Origin: Ornithinimicrobium tianjinense
GTDB lineage: Bacteria; Actinomycetota; Actinomycetes; Actinomycetales; Dermatophilaceae
NCBI RefSeq assembly: GCF_014636495.1
Contig: NZ_BMEM01000003.1
Span: 248,001 to 312,000 of the forward strand
Direction: 5' to 3'
DNA length: 64,000 nt
The notes beneath the pieces are model-generated. The model saw nothing but the letters and a program-made list of their open reading frames with translations, did no database searches and had not been told where the DNA came from. Positions 33,276 to 41,283 of this stretch are shown one piece after another (position 1 is the stretch's first letter; every line of letters begins with the position of its first letter). The position numbers were made by a program, and so were the translations under genes.

Positions 33276-34186
33276 GCGACACGACGCCGGTCACGGCCAC
33301 CACCCGCCCGCCGGCGCAGGCGCGGCATACCGAAGCCTCTGCGAAGGCCGTGGGCGAACGCGACACCCCGGTGAAGAAGATCCTCATCTACGGGGCGTTG
33401 ATCATCTTCGCGATCATCTACATCTACCCCTTCATCATCCAGCTGGTCACGGCCTTCAAGACCGACGGGGACGCGGTCGGCAACCCGCTCTCGCTCGTCC
33501 CCGACCCGTTCAGCACGGCGGCCTGGGAGAGGCTGCGCGAGACCCAGTTCCCGCGCTGGTTCCTCAACTCGGTGGTGGTGACGCTGATCGTCACCGTCTC
33601 CCGCGTGCTGTTCTGCTCGATGGCGGGGTATGCCCTGGCTCGCCTGAAGTTCTTCGGCCGCGACGCCGTGTTCACCGCGCTGCTGGCCGTCATGTCGGTG
33701 CCGGCGATCGTCCTGCTGATCCCCAAGTTCCTGGTGATCAACTACCTGGGCATCTACAACTCCTACCCGGCGCTCTTCGTGCCGCTCATGGTCGACGCCG
33801 CCGGCGTCTTCATCATGAAGCAGTTCTTCGAGCAGATCCCGCCCTCAATCGAGGAGGCCGCGCGCATCGACGGGGCCGGTCCGTTCCGGACGTTCTGGTC
33901 GGTCGTGCTGCCGATGGCCAGGCCGGCGCTGATCACCATCACGATCCTGTCCTTCCAGGGGTCGTGGAACGAGCTCGGCCATTTCATCATCGCCACCAAC
34001 GACCAGGACCTCTACACCCTGACCCGCGGCGTGGCCGGGCTGACGAGCGGCGGCCTGGGTGCGGGGCGGCAGTTCCCGATCACGATGATGGCCGGCCTGC
34101 TGATGACCATCCCCACCGCACTGGTGTTCATCATCTTCCAGCGCTACTTCACCCAGGGCGCGAACGTCGGAGCCGAGAAGGGCTGA
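33272..34186 (+). CDS. Sugar ABC transporter permease (MalG-like)
   Basis: 304-aa permease with six helices and coupling loop EEAARIDGAGPFRTFWSVVLP. A Thr/Ala-rich cytoplasmic N-terminus of about 35 residues precedes the first helix. ATG 33272 overlaps the previous stop (ATGA). The importer set ends here without an ATP-binding subunit, as is common for actinobacterial sugar importers served by one multi-purpose ATPase. Confidence 0.88.
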   Translation: MSDTTPVTATTRPPAQARHTEASAKAVGERDTPVKKILIYGALIIFAIIYIYPFIIQLVTAFKTDGDAVGNPLSLVPDPFSTAAWERLRETQFPRWFLNSVVVTLIVTVSRVLFCSMAGYALARLKFFGRDAVFTALLAVMSVPAIVLLIPKFLVINYLGIYNSYPALFVPLMVDAAGVFIMKQFFEQIPPSIEEAARIDGAGPFRTFWSVVLPMARPALITITILSFQGSWNELGHFIIATNDQDLYTLTRGVAGLTSGGLGAGRQFPITMMAGLLMTIPTALVFIIFQRYFTQGANVGAEKG

Positions 34187-34219
34187 CCGGACCGGATCGG
34201 GCCGTCCGCACGCCGGCCA

Positions 34220-34292
34220 GGCGAACTGTCGGTGAACCTCCGGTGTGCGGACGCCGTCCCGGGCCCCGCGCGTGCGTACTTCGCGGTAGCGT
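34220..34292 (+). promoter_or_regulatory. PHO-box-like repeats and promoter of the nucleotidase gene
   Basis: GGCGAAC (34220-34226), GGTGAAC (34231-34237) and GGTGTGC (34242-34248) are spaced exactly 11 bp. On the minus strand they read as GTTCACC-like units, the pattern bound by PhoP in Streptomyces. TAGCGT (34287-34292) is the probable -10, placing the repeats about 50-80 bp upstream of transcription start, as for an activator. A nucleotide-phosphate-scavenging gene follows. Confidence 0.6.
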
Positions 34293-34361
34293 GCGATCTG
34301 TCCCCCGTGATCTCGCTGCTCTGGCAGTGACGAGCCGGCAGTTACGAAGGAGTAGTCACCC

Positions 34362-36104
34362 ATGAAGCGCACCCTCGGTCTCGCGCTCGTGGCCGCCACC
34401 GCGACCTCGCTGGTCGCAACGGCAGCCGTCGCCGCGCCGAAGACCCTCACGACCCACGACGGCACCACTGCGCAGGGGCAGGGGCTCGCCAAGGGCAAGG
34501 GCAAGGCCCAGGGCCCGACCCTGGACCTGCAGATCCTGCACACCAGCGACTTCCACGGTCACCTCGAGCCGTCCAACGGCTTCGGCGGCGCCGCCTACCT
34601 GGCCGGTCTCGTGGACCAGCTGCGCACGGCCAACTCCGTGACGCTCGCCTCGGGCGACATCATCGGCGGGTCCACCTTCGAGTCCGGCCTCTTCCAGGAC
34701 GAGCCCACGATCGAGGTCATGAACGCCCTCGGCCTGGACAGCTCCTCGGTGGGCAACCACGAGTTCGACGAGGGCTTCGCCGAGCTGCAACGCATCATCG
34801 AGGGCGGCAACCACCCCGAGCTCGGCCAGTTCGGCGACCAGCCCTACGCCGGGACCGACTTCTCCTACCTCGGCGCCAACGTGGTCTACAAGGACTCCGG
34901 TGAGGCCGCGCTGCCGCCCTACGAGGTGCACAACGTCCGCGGCGTCAAGGTCGGCGTCATCGGCATCGTCACCAGCGACACCCCGATCCTCGTCTCGCCG
35001 AGCGGCATCGCCGACCTCCAGTTCCTCGACGAGGCCGAGACGATCAACCGCTACGCCGAGGAGCTGGTCGGCCAGGGCGTCGAGGTCATCACCGTCGCCA
35101 TGCACGAGGGCGGCTACGACGAGGGTCTCTACCCCAATCCGATCGACCCGACTGACGTCAACGTCGGCTGCGACACCCTCAGCGGCCCGATCCTGGACAT
35201 CAACGCTGGCGTCAGCGCCGAGGTCGACGTCCTGATGACCGGCCACACGCACAACGCCTACGTGTGCCAGCTGCCCGACCCCGACGGCGTCAACCGTCTG
35301 GTGACCTCGGCCGGCGACTGGGGCCGCGTCCTCACCGAGCTCAACCTCACGATCGACCGGCGCACGGGCGACGTGGTGCGCGATGCCTCGAGCGCGACCA
35401 ACCACGTCGTCATGGCGGACGCGACGGCGGCCGTGAACGCCGAGGTCGCCGGCATCGTCGACTACTGGGTGGCGCAGGCCGACATCGTCGCTGGGCAGGT
35501 GGTCGGCTCGGTCACCGCGGACATCACCGGAGACTCCTCCGGCAACCGCGGGATCGAGACCCCGATGGCCGACCTGGTTGCGGACTCCATCCTGTGGGGC
35601 ACGCAGGATGCCGGCGCGCAGATCTCGTTCATGAACGTCGGCGGCGTCCGCGACTCGTTCTACTACGACGAGATCACCGCGGGCGAGCAGCCCGGTGAGA
35701 TCACCTACTCCGAGGCGTATGCCGTGGCCCCCTTCGGCAACCTCCTCGTCACGCTGGACCTGACCGGCGCCGACATCGAGGCGATCCTCAACCAGCAGTA
35801 CAACGAGACCCGCTCGCGCAAGATGCTGGCGCTGGGTGTCTCCGAGGGCTTCACCTACAGCTGGGACGCGACGACCAACTCGGTCGTCCCCGGCTCGATG
35901 ATGCTCAACGGCGTGGCGATCGACCCGGCCGCGACCTACAAGGTGTCGACGCTGAGCTTCCTGGCCGAGGGCGGTGACGCGTTCACCGCGTTCACCAACG
36001 CCACCGCGGTGGTCGGCGGTCCCGAGGACCTCGCGAACCTGGTCAACTACCTGCGCGCCCACTCCCCGGTCTCGCCCCCCGCGGACCGCGTGACCGGTCT
36101 CTGA
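34362..36104 (+). CDS. Secreted bifunctional metallophosphatase / 5'-nucleotidase
   Basis: 580 aa. Signal peptide about 1-25, a Lys/Gly-rich spacer, then a calcineurin-like metallophosphatase domain with HTSDFHGHLEP, SGDIIGG, SVGNHEFD and MTGHTHN as metal ligands. A 5'-nucleotidase C-terminal domain follows (about 375-560) with FMNVGGVRDSF and YSEAYAVAPFGN. It should release phosphate from extracellular nucleotides. GAAGGAG precedes ATG 34362. No sorting motif or C-terminal anchor is present, so it is free in the medium or loosely held. The PHO-box-like repeats upstream fit phosphate-starvation control. Confidence 0.92.
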   Translation: MKRTLGLALVAATATSLVATAAVAAPKTLTTHDGTTAQGQGLAKGKGKAQGPTLDLQILHTSDFHGHLEPSNGFGGAAYLAGLVDQLRTANSVTLASGDIIGGSTFESGLFQDEPTIEVMNALGLDSSSVGNHEFDEGFAELQRIIEGGNHPELGQFGDQPYAGTDFSYLGANVVYKDSGEAALPPYEVHNVRGVKVGVIGIVTSDTPILVSPSGIADLQFLDEAETINRYAEELVGQGVEVITVAMHEGGYDEGLYPNPIDPTDVNVGCDTLSGPILDINAGVSAEVDVLMTGHTHNAYVCQLPDPDGVNRLVTSAGDWGRVLTELNLTIDRRTGDVVRDASSATNHVVMADATAAVNAEVAGIVDYWVAQADIVAGQVVGSVTADITGDSSGNRGIETPMADLVADSILWGTQDAGAQISFMNVGGVRDSFYYDEITAGEQPGEITYSEAYAVAPFGNLLVTLDLTGADIEAILNQQYNETRSRKMLALGVSEGFTYSWDATTNSVVPGSMMLNGVAIDPAATYKVSTLSFLAEGGDAFTAFTNATAVVGGPEDLANLVNYLRAHSPVSPPADRVTGL

Positions 36105-36122
36105 CCGACCCGCTGCACGCAC

Positions 36123-36157
36123 GACGGGCCGTCTCCCCCACGGGGAGGCGGCCCGTC
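36123..36157. terminator. Terminator hairpin after the nucleotidase
   Basis: A 16-bp stem with one mismatch (36123-36138 with 36142-36157), a 3-nt loop and GC-rich arms (GACGGGCC...GGCCCGTC-like), starting 18 nt after the stop codon. Confidence 0.82.
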
Positions 36158-36190
36158 CGCGTGCCGGTCCGGACGATGCCTGAGGGACCG

Positions 36191-36252
36191 GTGTGACAAG
36201 TGTGACCTCGCGTCGCCGATCGTTCACCTCGCGTTGCAGATTTGTCCTCGCG
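36191..36252 (+). promoter_or_regulatory. Short direct repeats upstream of the wall-binding protein
   Basis: GTGTGACAA (36191-36199) is directly followed by GTGTGACCT (36200-36208). CCTCGCG recurs at 36206, 36227 and 36246, about 20 bp apart. These look like regulator sites for the gene at 36351, but I cannot match them firmly to a known factor. Confidence 0.4.
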
Positions 36253-36350
36253 AGGTCTGGTCAGGGGGGTGCTCCACGGCATACGGTTGACGAGCGGCTC
36301 GCTCAGCGCGGGCCGCGTGACGTTGGGCCGGCAGGACGGATGAGGGAAGC

Positions 36351-38156
36351 ATGCAGAGGGGAAGGCACCGCCGCACCCGCGGGGCGCACCGCGTCGTCAC
36401 GACACCGCTCGCGATGACCGTGGTGGTCAGCGGCGCGGTCGTGCTCAGCGGGGGCGCCGCGCAGGCGGACGAGCCCGGCACGACCGACGAGGGCCAGGGG
36501 CAGCGGTCGACCCAGGTCGCCCCACCGGCCTCCACGGTCCCGCTCACGGGCATCGCCTCCAACGGGGCCGGCACCGGCACGGCCGCCTTCCTCCCCGTCC
36601 CCGCCGACCCCGCGGTCGTCCCCGACCCGCCCGTCAACGACCAGCTCCCGCTCGAGGTGGACGAGAAGGCGCCCTTCGCGCAGCAGATCTCCTGCGACCC
36701 CGTGGACCGCCCCGGCGTCACGGCGTTCGCCCTGCTGATCTCCGACCACTACGACCGCCCGACCTGGTTCGGCGCCCGCCCCTGCATCGACTACGCCTCC
36801 TTCCACCACGACGGGCGCGCCCTCGACTGGCCGCTCGCGGCGTGGGACACCGAGGACCGGATGATCGCCGACTCGGTGCTGGCCTGGCTCACCGCCGACG
36901 ACGGTGAGATGGCCAAGCGGTTCGGTCTCGAGTACGTCATCTGGAACGGCCTCATCTACTACGTCGACGGGCGCGGCTGGCAGTTCTACACCGGCAATCC
37001 GCACACCGACCACATCCACTTCTCGTTCAGCTGGGACGGCGCGCTCATGCGCACCTCGTGGTGGACCGGGGTCGCCGTGACCGAGCCCGACCTCGGCCCG
37101 TGCGACGTCACCCCCTTCGCGTATGCCGCGATCCACCAGTTCCCGCGCCTGACCGCCTGCGACGCCAGCGTCCTCGTCGCCAGCCCCGACACCGGTCTCA
37201 GCCGGGTCCGGCCGGGTGAGTCCGGGGGCGGCGTCGGGATGCTGCAGACGATGCTCGGCCTGGAGCCGACCGGCGTGCTCGACGACGCCACCCGTCGGGC
37301 CCTGATGGCCTGGCAGGAGGAGCACAAGATCCCCGAGACCGGGGTCGCCGACGCGTTGACGTATGCCGCCGCCGAGGGCTGGGAGGTGGGCGAGCTGCCC
37401 CCCAGCGCGCTCGCGGTCTTCCCCGAGCCGTGGCAGACCACGGAGTTCACCGCCCTGCGCCGCACCACGCTGACCCAGGGTGACACCGGCGAGGCCGTGG
37501 AGCTCATGCAGGTCGCGCTCGGCGCCGAGCCGGACGGCTCCTTTGGCCCCAAGACGGCCAAGGCGCTGCGCGCGTGGGAGAAGACGATCCCCGAGCTGCA
37601 GGTGCAGGCCGTGCGCCGCGGCGACGGCCCGGCCGTCGTCACGCCGCTGACCTGGGTGTTCCTCGAGCGGTCGGTCTACCCGACGATCGCCGTGCGCGAC
37701 GTCGAGCTCTCCATCGGCAGCCTCGACCAGGTCGCCGACGAGGCCGGCGTCCTGCAGCAGCGGGCGATCACCGAGGGTCGGGCCGACAGCCCCTACGCCG
37801 GCGGCGCCGTCACGCTGCTCCAGCGTCTGCTGGGCGTCGACGCCGACGGCAGCTTCGGCCCGCGGACCGAGAAGGCCGTCAAAGCGGTCCAGGAGGCGGC
37901 CGAGCTGGAGCCGACCGGCACCGTCGACGGTCCGACCTGGGTCGCCGTGGAGCAGGCCGCCCTCAAGGCCGGGCGCCTGGACGGTTCCCCCGGCGCCGTG
38001 GCCAAGGCCGCCGCCGAGAAGAAGGCGAAGCAGGAGGCCGCGGAGAAGAAGGCCGAGCGCGAGGCGAAGGAGAAGGCGAAGCGGCAGCGTGAGGCCCAGG
38101 AGCGTGCCGAGCGCGCGGCCGTCCGGGCGCGTGACCTGGCGGCGGCAGCGGGCTGA
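36351..38156 (+). CDS. Secreted peptidoglycan-binding protein with peptidase-like domain
   Basis: 601 aa. An N-terminal signal or anchor helix (about 15-40) is followed by a Pro-rich spacer. Residues about 105-245 resemble D-alanyl-D-alanine-endopeptidase-type domains: HHDGRALDW and NPHTDHIHFSFSWDG provide His/Asp ligands. Three peptidoglycan-binding repeats follow (about 280-345, 370-410, 475-530), each with the LQ-LG-DGSFGP kind of core. An Ala/Lys/Glu-rich coiled tail of about 60 residues ends the protein. It probably acts in or on the cell wall. Whether the peptidase-like domain is active is uncertain, because the first His position is embedded in HHDG rather than the classical H-x6-D. 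Confidence 0.75.
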   Translation: MQRGRHRRTRGAHRVVTTPLAMTVVVSGAVVLSGGAAQADEPGTTDEGQGQRSTQVAPPASTVPLTGIASNGAGTGTAAFLPVPADPAVVPDPPVNDQLPLEVDEKAPFAQQISCDPVDRPGVTAFALLISDHYDRPTWFGARPCIDYASFHHDGRALDWPLAAWDTEDRMIADSVLAWLTADDGEMAKRFGLEYVIWNGLIYYVDGRGWQFYTGNPHTDHIHFSFSWDGALMRTSWWTGVAVTEPDLGPCDVTPFAYAAIHQFPRLTACDASVLVASPDTGLSRVRPGESGGGVGMLQTMLGLEPTGVLDDATRRALMAWQEEHKIPETGVADALTYAAAEGWEVGELPPSALAVFPEPWQTTEFTALRRTTLTQGDTGEAVELMQVALGAEPDGSFGPKTAKALRAWEKTIPELQVQAVRRGDGPAVVTPLTWVFLERSVYPTIAVRDVELSIGSLDQVADEAGVLQQRAITEGRADSPYAGGAVTLLQRLLGVDADGSFGPRTEKAVKAVQEAAELEPTGTVDGPTWVAVEQAALKAGRLDGSPGAVAKAAAEKKAKQEAAEKKAEREAKEKAKRQREAQERAERAAVRARDLAAAAG

Positions 38157-38231
38157 CCCCCGGCCGACCGACCACCGAGCGACGCACGCCATACCCTGCC
38201 CTTGTCCGCAGCTCTCGCTAGGGTGACCCCC

Positions 38232-39284
38232 ATGGCTCGTCCCCACATCGCGGCGCAGCTCGAGGACACCGTGCGCCGCCGGGTCGGCGCGCGGCTGCGG
38301 CGACGGGGCTGGCACGAGCGCCTCCACGGCTACACCGGCTACGGCACGACGGAGCGCGCCCGCGTCTTCGGCCGGGTCACGCTCTCGCGGGTGGAGCCCG
38401 AGGAGCGGCGCACCGCCCTGACGCACGCGCACGACTCCCTGCTCGACATCGCCCAGCGCGGCTTCCAGGTCTTCCTCACCGCCCCGGCCGTCGGCGTGCA
38501 GGTGCAGGTGCGGGTCGGGCACGCGGTCGCCGAGACGACCACCGACCGCGGCGGCTACCTCGACGTGGAGCTGCACGGTCACGGGCTGACCCCCGGCTGG
38601 GGCGAGGCGACGCTGGAGCTGCCCAACGGCGACTCGCTCACCGAGTCGGTGCTCATCGTCGACCCGGACGTGCAGGTCGGGCTGGTCAGCGACATCGACG
38701 ACACGGTCATGGTCACCCACCTGCCCCGCATCCTCATCGCCGGCTGGAACACCTTCCTGCGCTCCGAGGTCGTGCGCGAGGAGGTGCCCGGCATGGCGGC
38801 GATGTACCGCTCGCTGCTCGCCGCCGAGCCGCGCATGCCGGTGTTCTACCTCTCCACGGGCGCCTGGAACGTCGCGCCCTCGCTCACCCGCTTCCTGCGC
38901 AGGCACGAGTACCCTCTCGGCCCGATGCTGCTCACCGACTGGGGGCCGACCAACACCGGGTGGTTCCGCTCGGGCCAGGAGCACAAGGAGCGCGAGCTGC
39001 GCCGCCTCGTGGACATGTTCCCGAAGGTGCGCTGGGTCCTGGTCGGCGACGACGGCCAGCACGACCCGGTGATCTACGGCGAGTTCGCCGAGGAGCACCC
39101 CGAGTCGGTCGAGGCGATCTGCATCCGCGAGCTGACGCCGGCCGAGCAGGTCCTCTCCAGCGGTCTGCCGCTCGCCACCGACGAGCTGCTGGGCAAGCGG
39201 GTGCCCGTGCCGATGCTCAAGGCGCCGAACGGTTTCGGGCTGCACCAGCTCCTCGTCGGCTCCCGGGGTGAGGACCATGCCTGA
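38232..39284 (+). CDS. App1-like DUF2183 phosphatidate phosphatase family protein
   Basis: 350 aa. The C-terminal domain has the HAD-type SDIDDTVMVTH motif and FYLSTGAWNVAP of App1 (DUF2183) proteins; the later GDDGQHDPVIYGEFA supplies motif IV. The N-terminal half is a beta-rich domain. Yeast App1 is a Mg2+-dependent phosphatidate phosphatase; the bacterial substrate is not established. TAGGGT (38219-38224) lies 7 nt before ATG 38232, so the mRNA should be leaderless. Its stop overlaps the glycosylase gene by 8 bp. Confidence 0.85.
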   Translation: MARPHIAAQLEDTVRRRVGARLRRRGWHERLHGYTGYGTTERARVFGRVTLSRVEPEERRTALTHAHDSLLDIAQRGFQVFLTAPAVGVQVQVRVGHAVAETTTDRGGYLDVELHGHGLTPGWGEATLELPNGDSLTESVLIVDPDVQVGLVSDIDDTVMVTHLPRILIAGWNTFLRSEVVREEVPGMAAMYRSLLAAEPRMPVFYLSTGAWNVAPSLTRFLRRHEYPLGPMLLTDWGPTNTGWFRSGQEHKERELRRLVDMFPKVRWVLVGDDGQHDPVIYGEFAEEHPESVEAICIRELTPAEQVLSSGLPLATDELLGKRVPVPMLKAPNGFGLHQLLVGSRGEDHA

Positions 39285-40137
39285 GCTGCCCGAGGTCCAG
39301 GCGCTCGTCGACTTCCTGGCCGACCGGATGCTCGGCCGCGTCGTCACCGACGTCGAGCTCGGCTCCATCGCGGTGCTGAAGACCTTCGACCCGCCGCCGG
39401 ACGCGCTCGTGGGCGGCCCGGTCGACGGGGTGCGCCGGCACGGCAAGTTCGTGGACGTCGACGTCGACGGCACGCACCTGGTCTTCCACCTCGCCCGGGC
39501 GGGCTGGCTGCGCTGGTATGACGAGGTGCCGGGCACGCGCGTCCGTCCCGGCAAGTCGCCGATCGCCCTGCGGGTGCGGCTCGACGACGGCTCGGGCTTC
39601 GACCTGACCGAGGCGGGCACCAAGAAGGGGCTCGCGGCGTATGTCGTGCGCGACCCCGCGGACGTCAAGGGCATCGCCACCCTGGGGCCGGACCCGATGG
39701 CCGAGGACTTCGCGCTCGCGGATCTGGCCGCGATCCTCGAGGGGCGGCGCACCCAGGTCAAGGGCCTGCTGCGCGACCAGTCGGTCCTCGCCGGGGTGGG
39801 CAACGCCTACTCCGACGAGGTGCTGCACGCGGCCCGGCTGTCGCCGTTCGCGCTGGCGGGGTCGCTGTCGGAGGAGGAGGTGCAGCGGCTCTACGAGGCC
39901 CTGCGGACGACGCTGACCGCGGCCGTCCTGGCCGCCGAGGGCAAGCCGGCCGCCGAGCTCAAGGACGCCAAGCGGGCCGGCATGAACGTCCACGGCCGCA
40001 CCGGCGAGGCCTGCCCCGTCTGCGGCGACACGGTGCGTGAGGTCTCCTTCGCCGACTCCTCGCTGCAGTACTGCCCGACCTGCCAGACCGGCGGCAAGCT
40101 GCTGGCCGACCGCCGGATGAGCCGCCTGCTCAGGTAG
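39277..40137 (+). CDS. Fpg/Nei-family DNA glycosylase
   Basis: 286-aa base-excision repair glycosylase/AP lyase. The mature N-terminus PELPEV supplies the catalytic Pro2 and Glu3, the beta-hairpin lysine is in RRHGKFVDV, and the helix-two-turn-helix is LLRDQSVLAGVGNAYSDEVL. A C-terminal zinc finger CPVCG...CPTC is intact, but the usual (Q)R-x-T-x-Y ahead of the second pair is replaced by DSSLQY, so the conserved DNA-contacting arginine is missing. This points to an actinobacterial Fpg/Nei side-branch with a shifted substrate range. The start overlaps App1; co-transcription is likely. Confidence 0.88.
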   Translation: MPELPEVQALVDFLADRMLGRVVTDVELGSIAVLKTFDPPPDALVGGPVDGVRRHGKFVDVDVDGTHLVFHLARAGWLRWYDEVPGTRVRPGKSPIALRVRLDDGSGFDLTEAGTKKGLAAYVVRDPADVKGIATLGPDPMAEDFALADLAAILEGRRTQVKGLLRDQSVLAGVGNAYSDEVLHAARLSPFALAGSLSEEEVQRLYEALRTTLTAAVLAAEGKPAAELKDAKRAGMNVHGRTGEACPVCGDTVREVSFADSSLQYCPTCQTGGKLLADRRMSRLLR

Positions 40138-40155
40138 GGACCGACCCCCCCCGGC

Positions 40156-40761
40156 TCAGGACGGGGGAGTGAAGACCCTGGCCTGCCACCCGAAGACCCG
40201 GGCCGCGTCGACGATCTCGAGCCGGGCGTCCGTCAGGTGCACCTCGGCGGTGCCGACCCGGCGCCCGAGGCGACGTTCGATCTCCTGGTGCGCGGCGGCA
40301 TACCCCTCCGGGCTCGGCGTCAGGGCGCCGAGCGCGGGGGCCGCGAGGACGAGCGGCGCCCAGCGCTCGAGGCCGTGGTCGCGCAGCAGCTCGGACGCCC
40401 GGTCGGAGTCGTCGAGGAGGACGACGGCCAGGCCCTCGCCGATCAGCTCGCCGACGAGCCGCACGGAGGGCTCGGTCAGCGCGCAGTCGAGACTCAGGAC
40501 GGCCACGTGGGCGCGACGCAGGAAGGCCGCGACCCGCCAGGCCCGGGGCGGGGTCGGCGGGACCACCTTGGCCAGCAGCACGTCCGCGAGGTCGACGGTG
40601 ACCGGCCCGCGACGGGTGCGGACGGTGACCGAGGTGGAGTCCGTCGCGGCGAGCTCCCCGAGGGAGTCGGTGGCCTGCTCGCCGCCCGGGAGCAGATGAC
40701 GCAGCACGACCCGGGTCCCGAGGGGGACCCCGATCAACCGCGATGCACCTCTATCCGTCAT
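40156..40761 (-). CDS. SH3-like domain fused to degenerate HAD-like domain
   Basis: 201 aa. Residues 10-65 match the small barrel that precedes the acetyltransferase domain in Rv0428c-type GNATs (GTRVVLRHLLPGGEQATDSL, then ADVLLAKVVPPTPP). The rest resembles a shrunken HAD hydrolase: VLSLDCALTEPS sits where the nucleophile DxD should be, yet the second Asp is lost, while VHLTDARLEIVDAARVFGW mimics motif IV. No GNAT core follows. Catalysis is doubtful; a binding role is possible. It is convergent with the glycosylase gene, 18 bp away. Confidence 0.6.
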   Translation of the reverse strand: MTDRGASRLIGVPLGTRVVLRHLLPGGEQATDSLGELAATDSTSVTVRTRRGPVTVDLADVLLAKVVPPTPPRAWRVAAFLRRAHVAVLSLDCALTEPSVRLVGELIGEGLAVVLLDDSDRASELLRDHGLERWAPLVLAAPALGALTPSPEGYAAAHQEIERRLGRRVGTAEVHLTDARLEIVDAARVFGWQARVFTPPS

Positions 40762-40816
40762 TCTTCCGTTATCCCTAGAAAGCGCGAGACATCGTGATCG
40801 CCACCTGATGCAACGA

Positions 40817-41146
40817 TCAGAGGACGCGCGGTGCCTGGCCGTCCTCGCTCGTCATCGGCTTGCCGGCGGCCTCCCACGCCTTCATGCCGCCCTCGACGTT
40901 CACGACGTCGAAGCCCTGCTGCACCAGCCACTGCACGGCCCGCCCGGAGCGGCCGCCGCTGCGGCAGATGATCGGGAGCGACCGGTCGGTGCTCGGCAGC
41001 TCGTCCACGCGCGCCGGGATGTCCCCCAGGGGAAGGTGCAGCGCGCCCTCGGCGTGCCCCGCGGCCCACTCGTCGGGCTCACGGCAGTCGACGACCAGCG
41101 CGTCATCGGGCAGGTCGGTCACGGCGATGCTGGGGATCTGGTTCAT
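40817..41146 (-). CDS. Rhodanese-domain protein
   Basis: 109-aa single-domain sulfurtransferase. The active-site loop is ICRSGGRSGRA with the catalytic cysteine, and the opening VVDCREPDEWAAGHAEGA is standard. It moves sulfane sulfur from thiosulfate-like donors to acceptors in the cytosol. ATG 41146 is preferred, since the longer in-frame form extends into the promoter of the Tad operon. It is divergent from that operon. Confidence 0.88.
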   Translation of the reverse strand: MNQIPSIAVTDLPDDALVVDCREPDEWAAGHAEGALHLPLGDIPARVDELPSTDRSLPIICRSGGRSGRAVQWLVQQGFDVVNVEGGMKAWEAAGKPMTSEDGQAPRVL

Positions 41147-41212
41147 GCCGTCATCCTGCCAGCCGAACCCGGGCGACGCCTGTGCTGTTTCGGCGTCCAC
41201 CGGGTCAGCGGG

Positions 41213-41218
41213 TACTGT
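41213..41218 (+). promoter_or_regulatory. Likely -10 of the Tad pilus operon
   Basis: TACTGT, 66 nt before the cpaB start, is the best TAnnnT box in the 137-bp gap. Downstream, CCGGGCTGTCCCGG forms a small leader hairpin near 41249-41262. Confidence 0.45.
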
Positions 41219-41283
41219 GAGGTCCGCCCTGAATCTTTGATCGGTGACTCCGGGCTGTCCCGGAGGGGGAGACACACGCCACG

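Noticed and set aside
36222-36245. Possible second PHO box (GTTCACC then GTTGCAG 11 bp later)
   Set aside because: Only one unit matches well; the neighbours on both sides do not fit.
36105-36350. c-di-AMP (ydaO-type) riboswitch before the wall protein
   Set aside because: Such RNAs often precede actinobacterial wall hydrolases, but I cannot find the conserved segments here.
36303-39803. 1166-codon minus-strand frame opposite the wall protein, App1 and glycosylase genes
   Set aside because: It spans three recognised genes and two promoters and has no family similarity.
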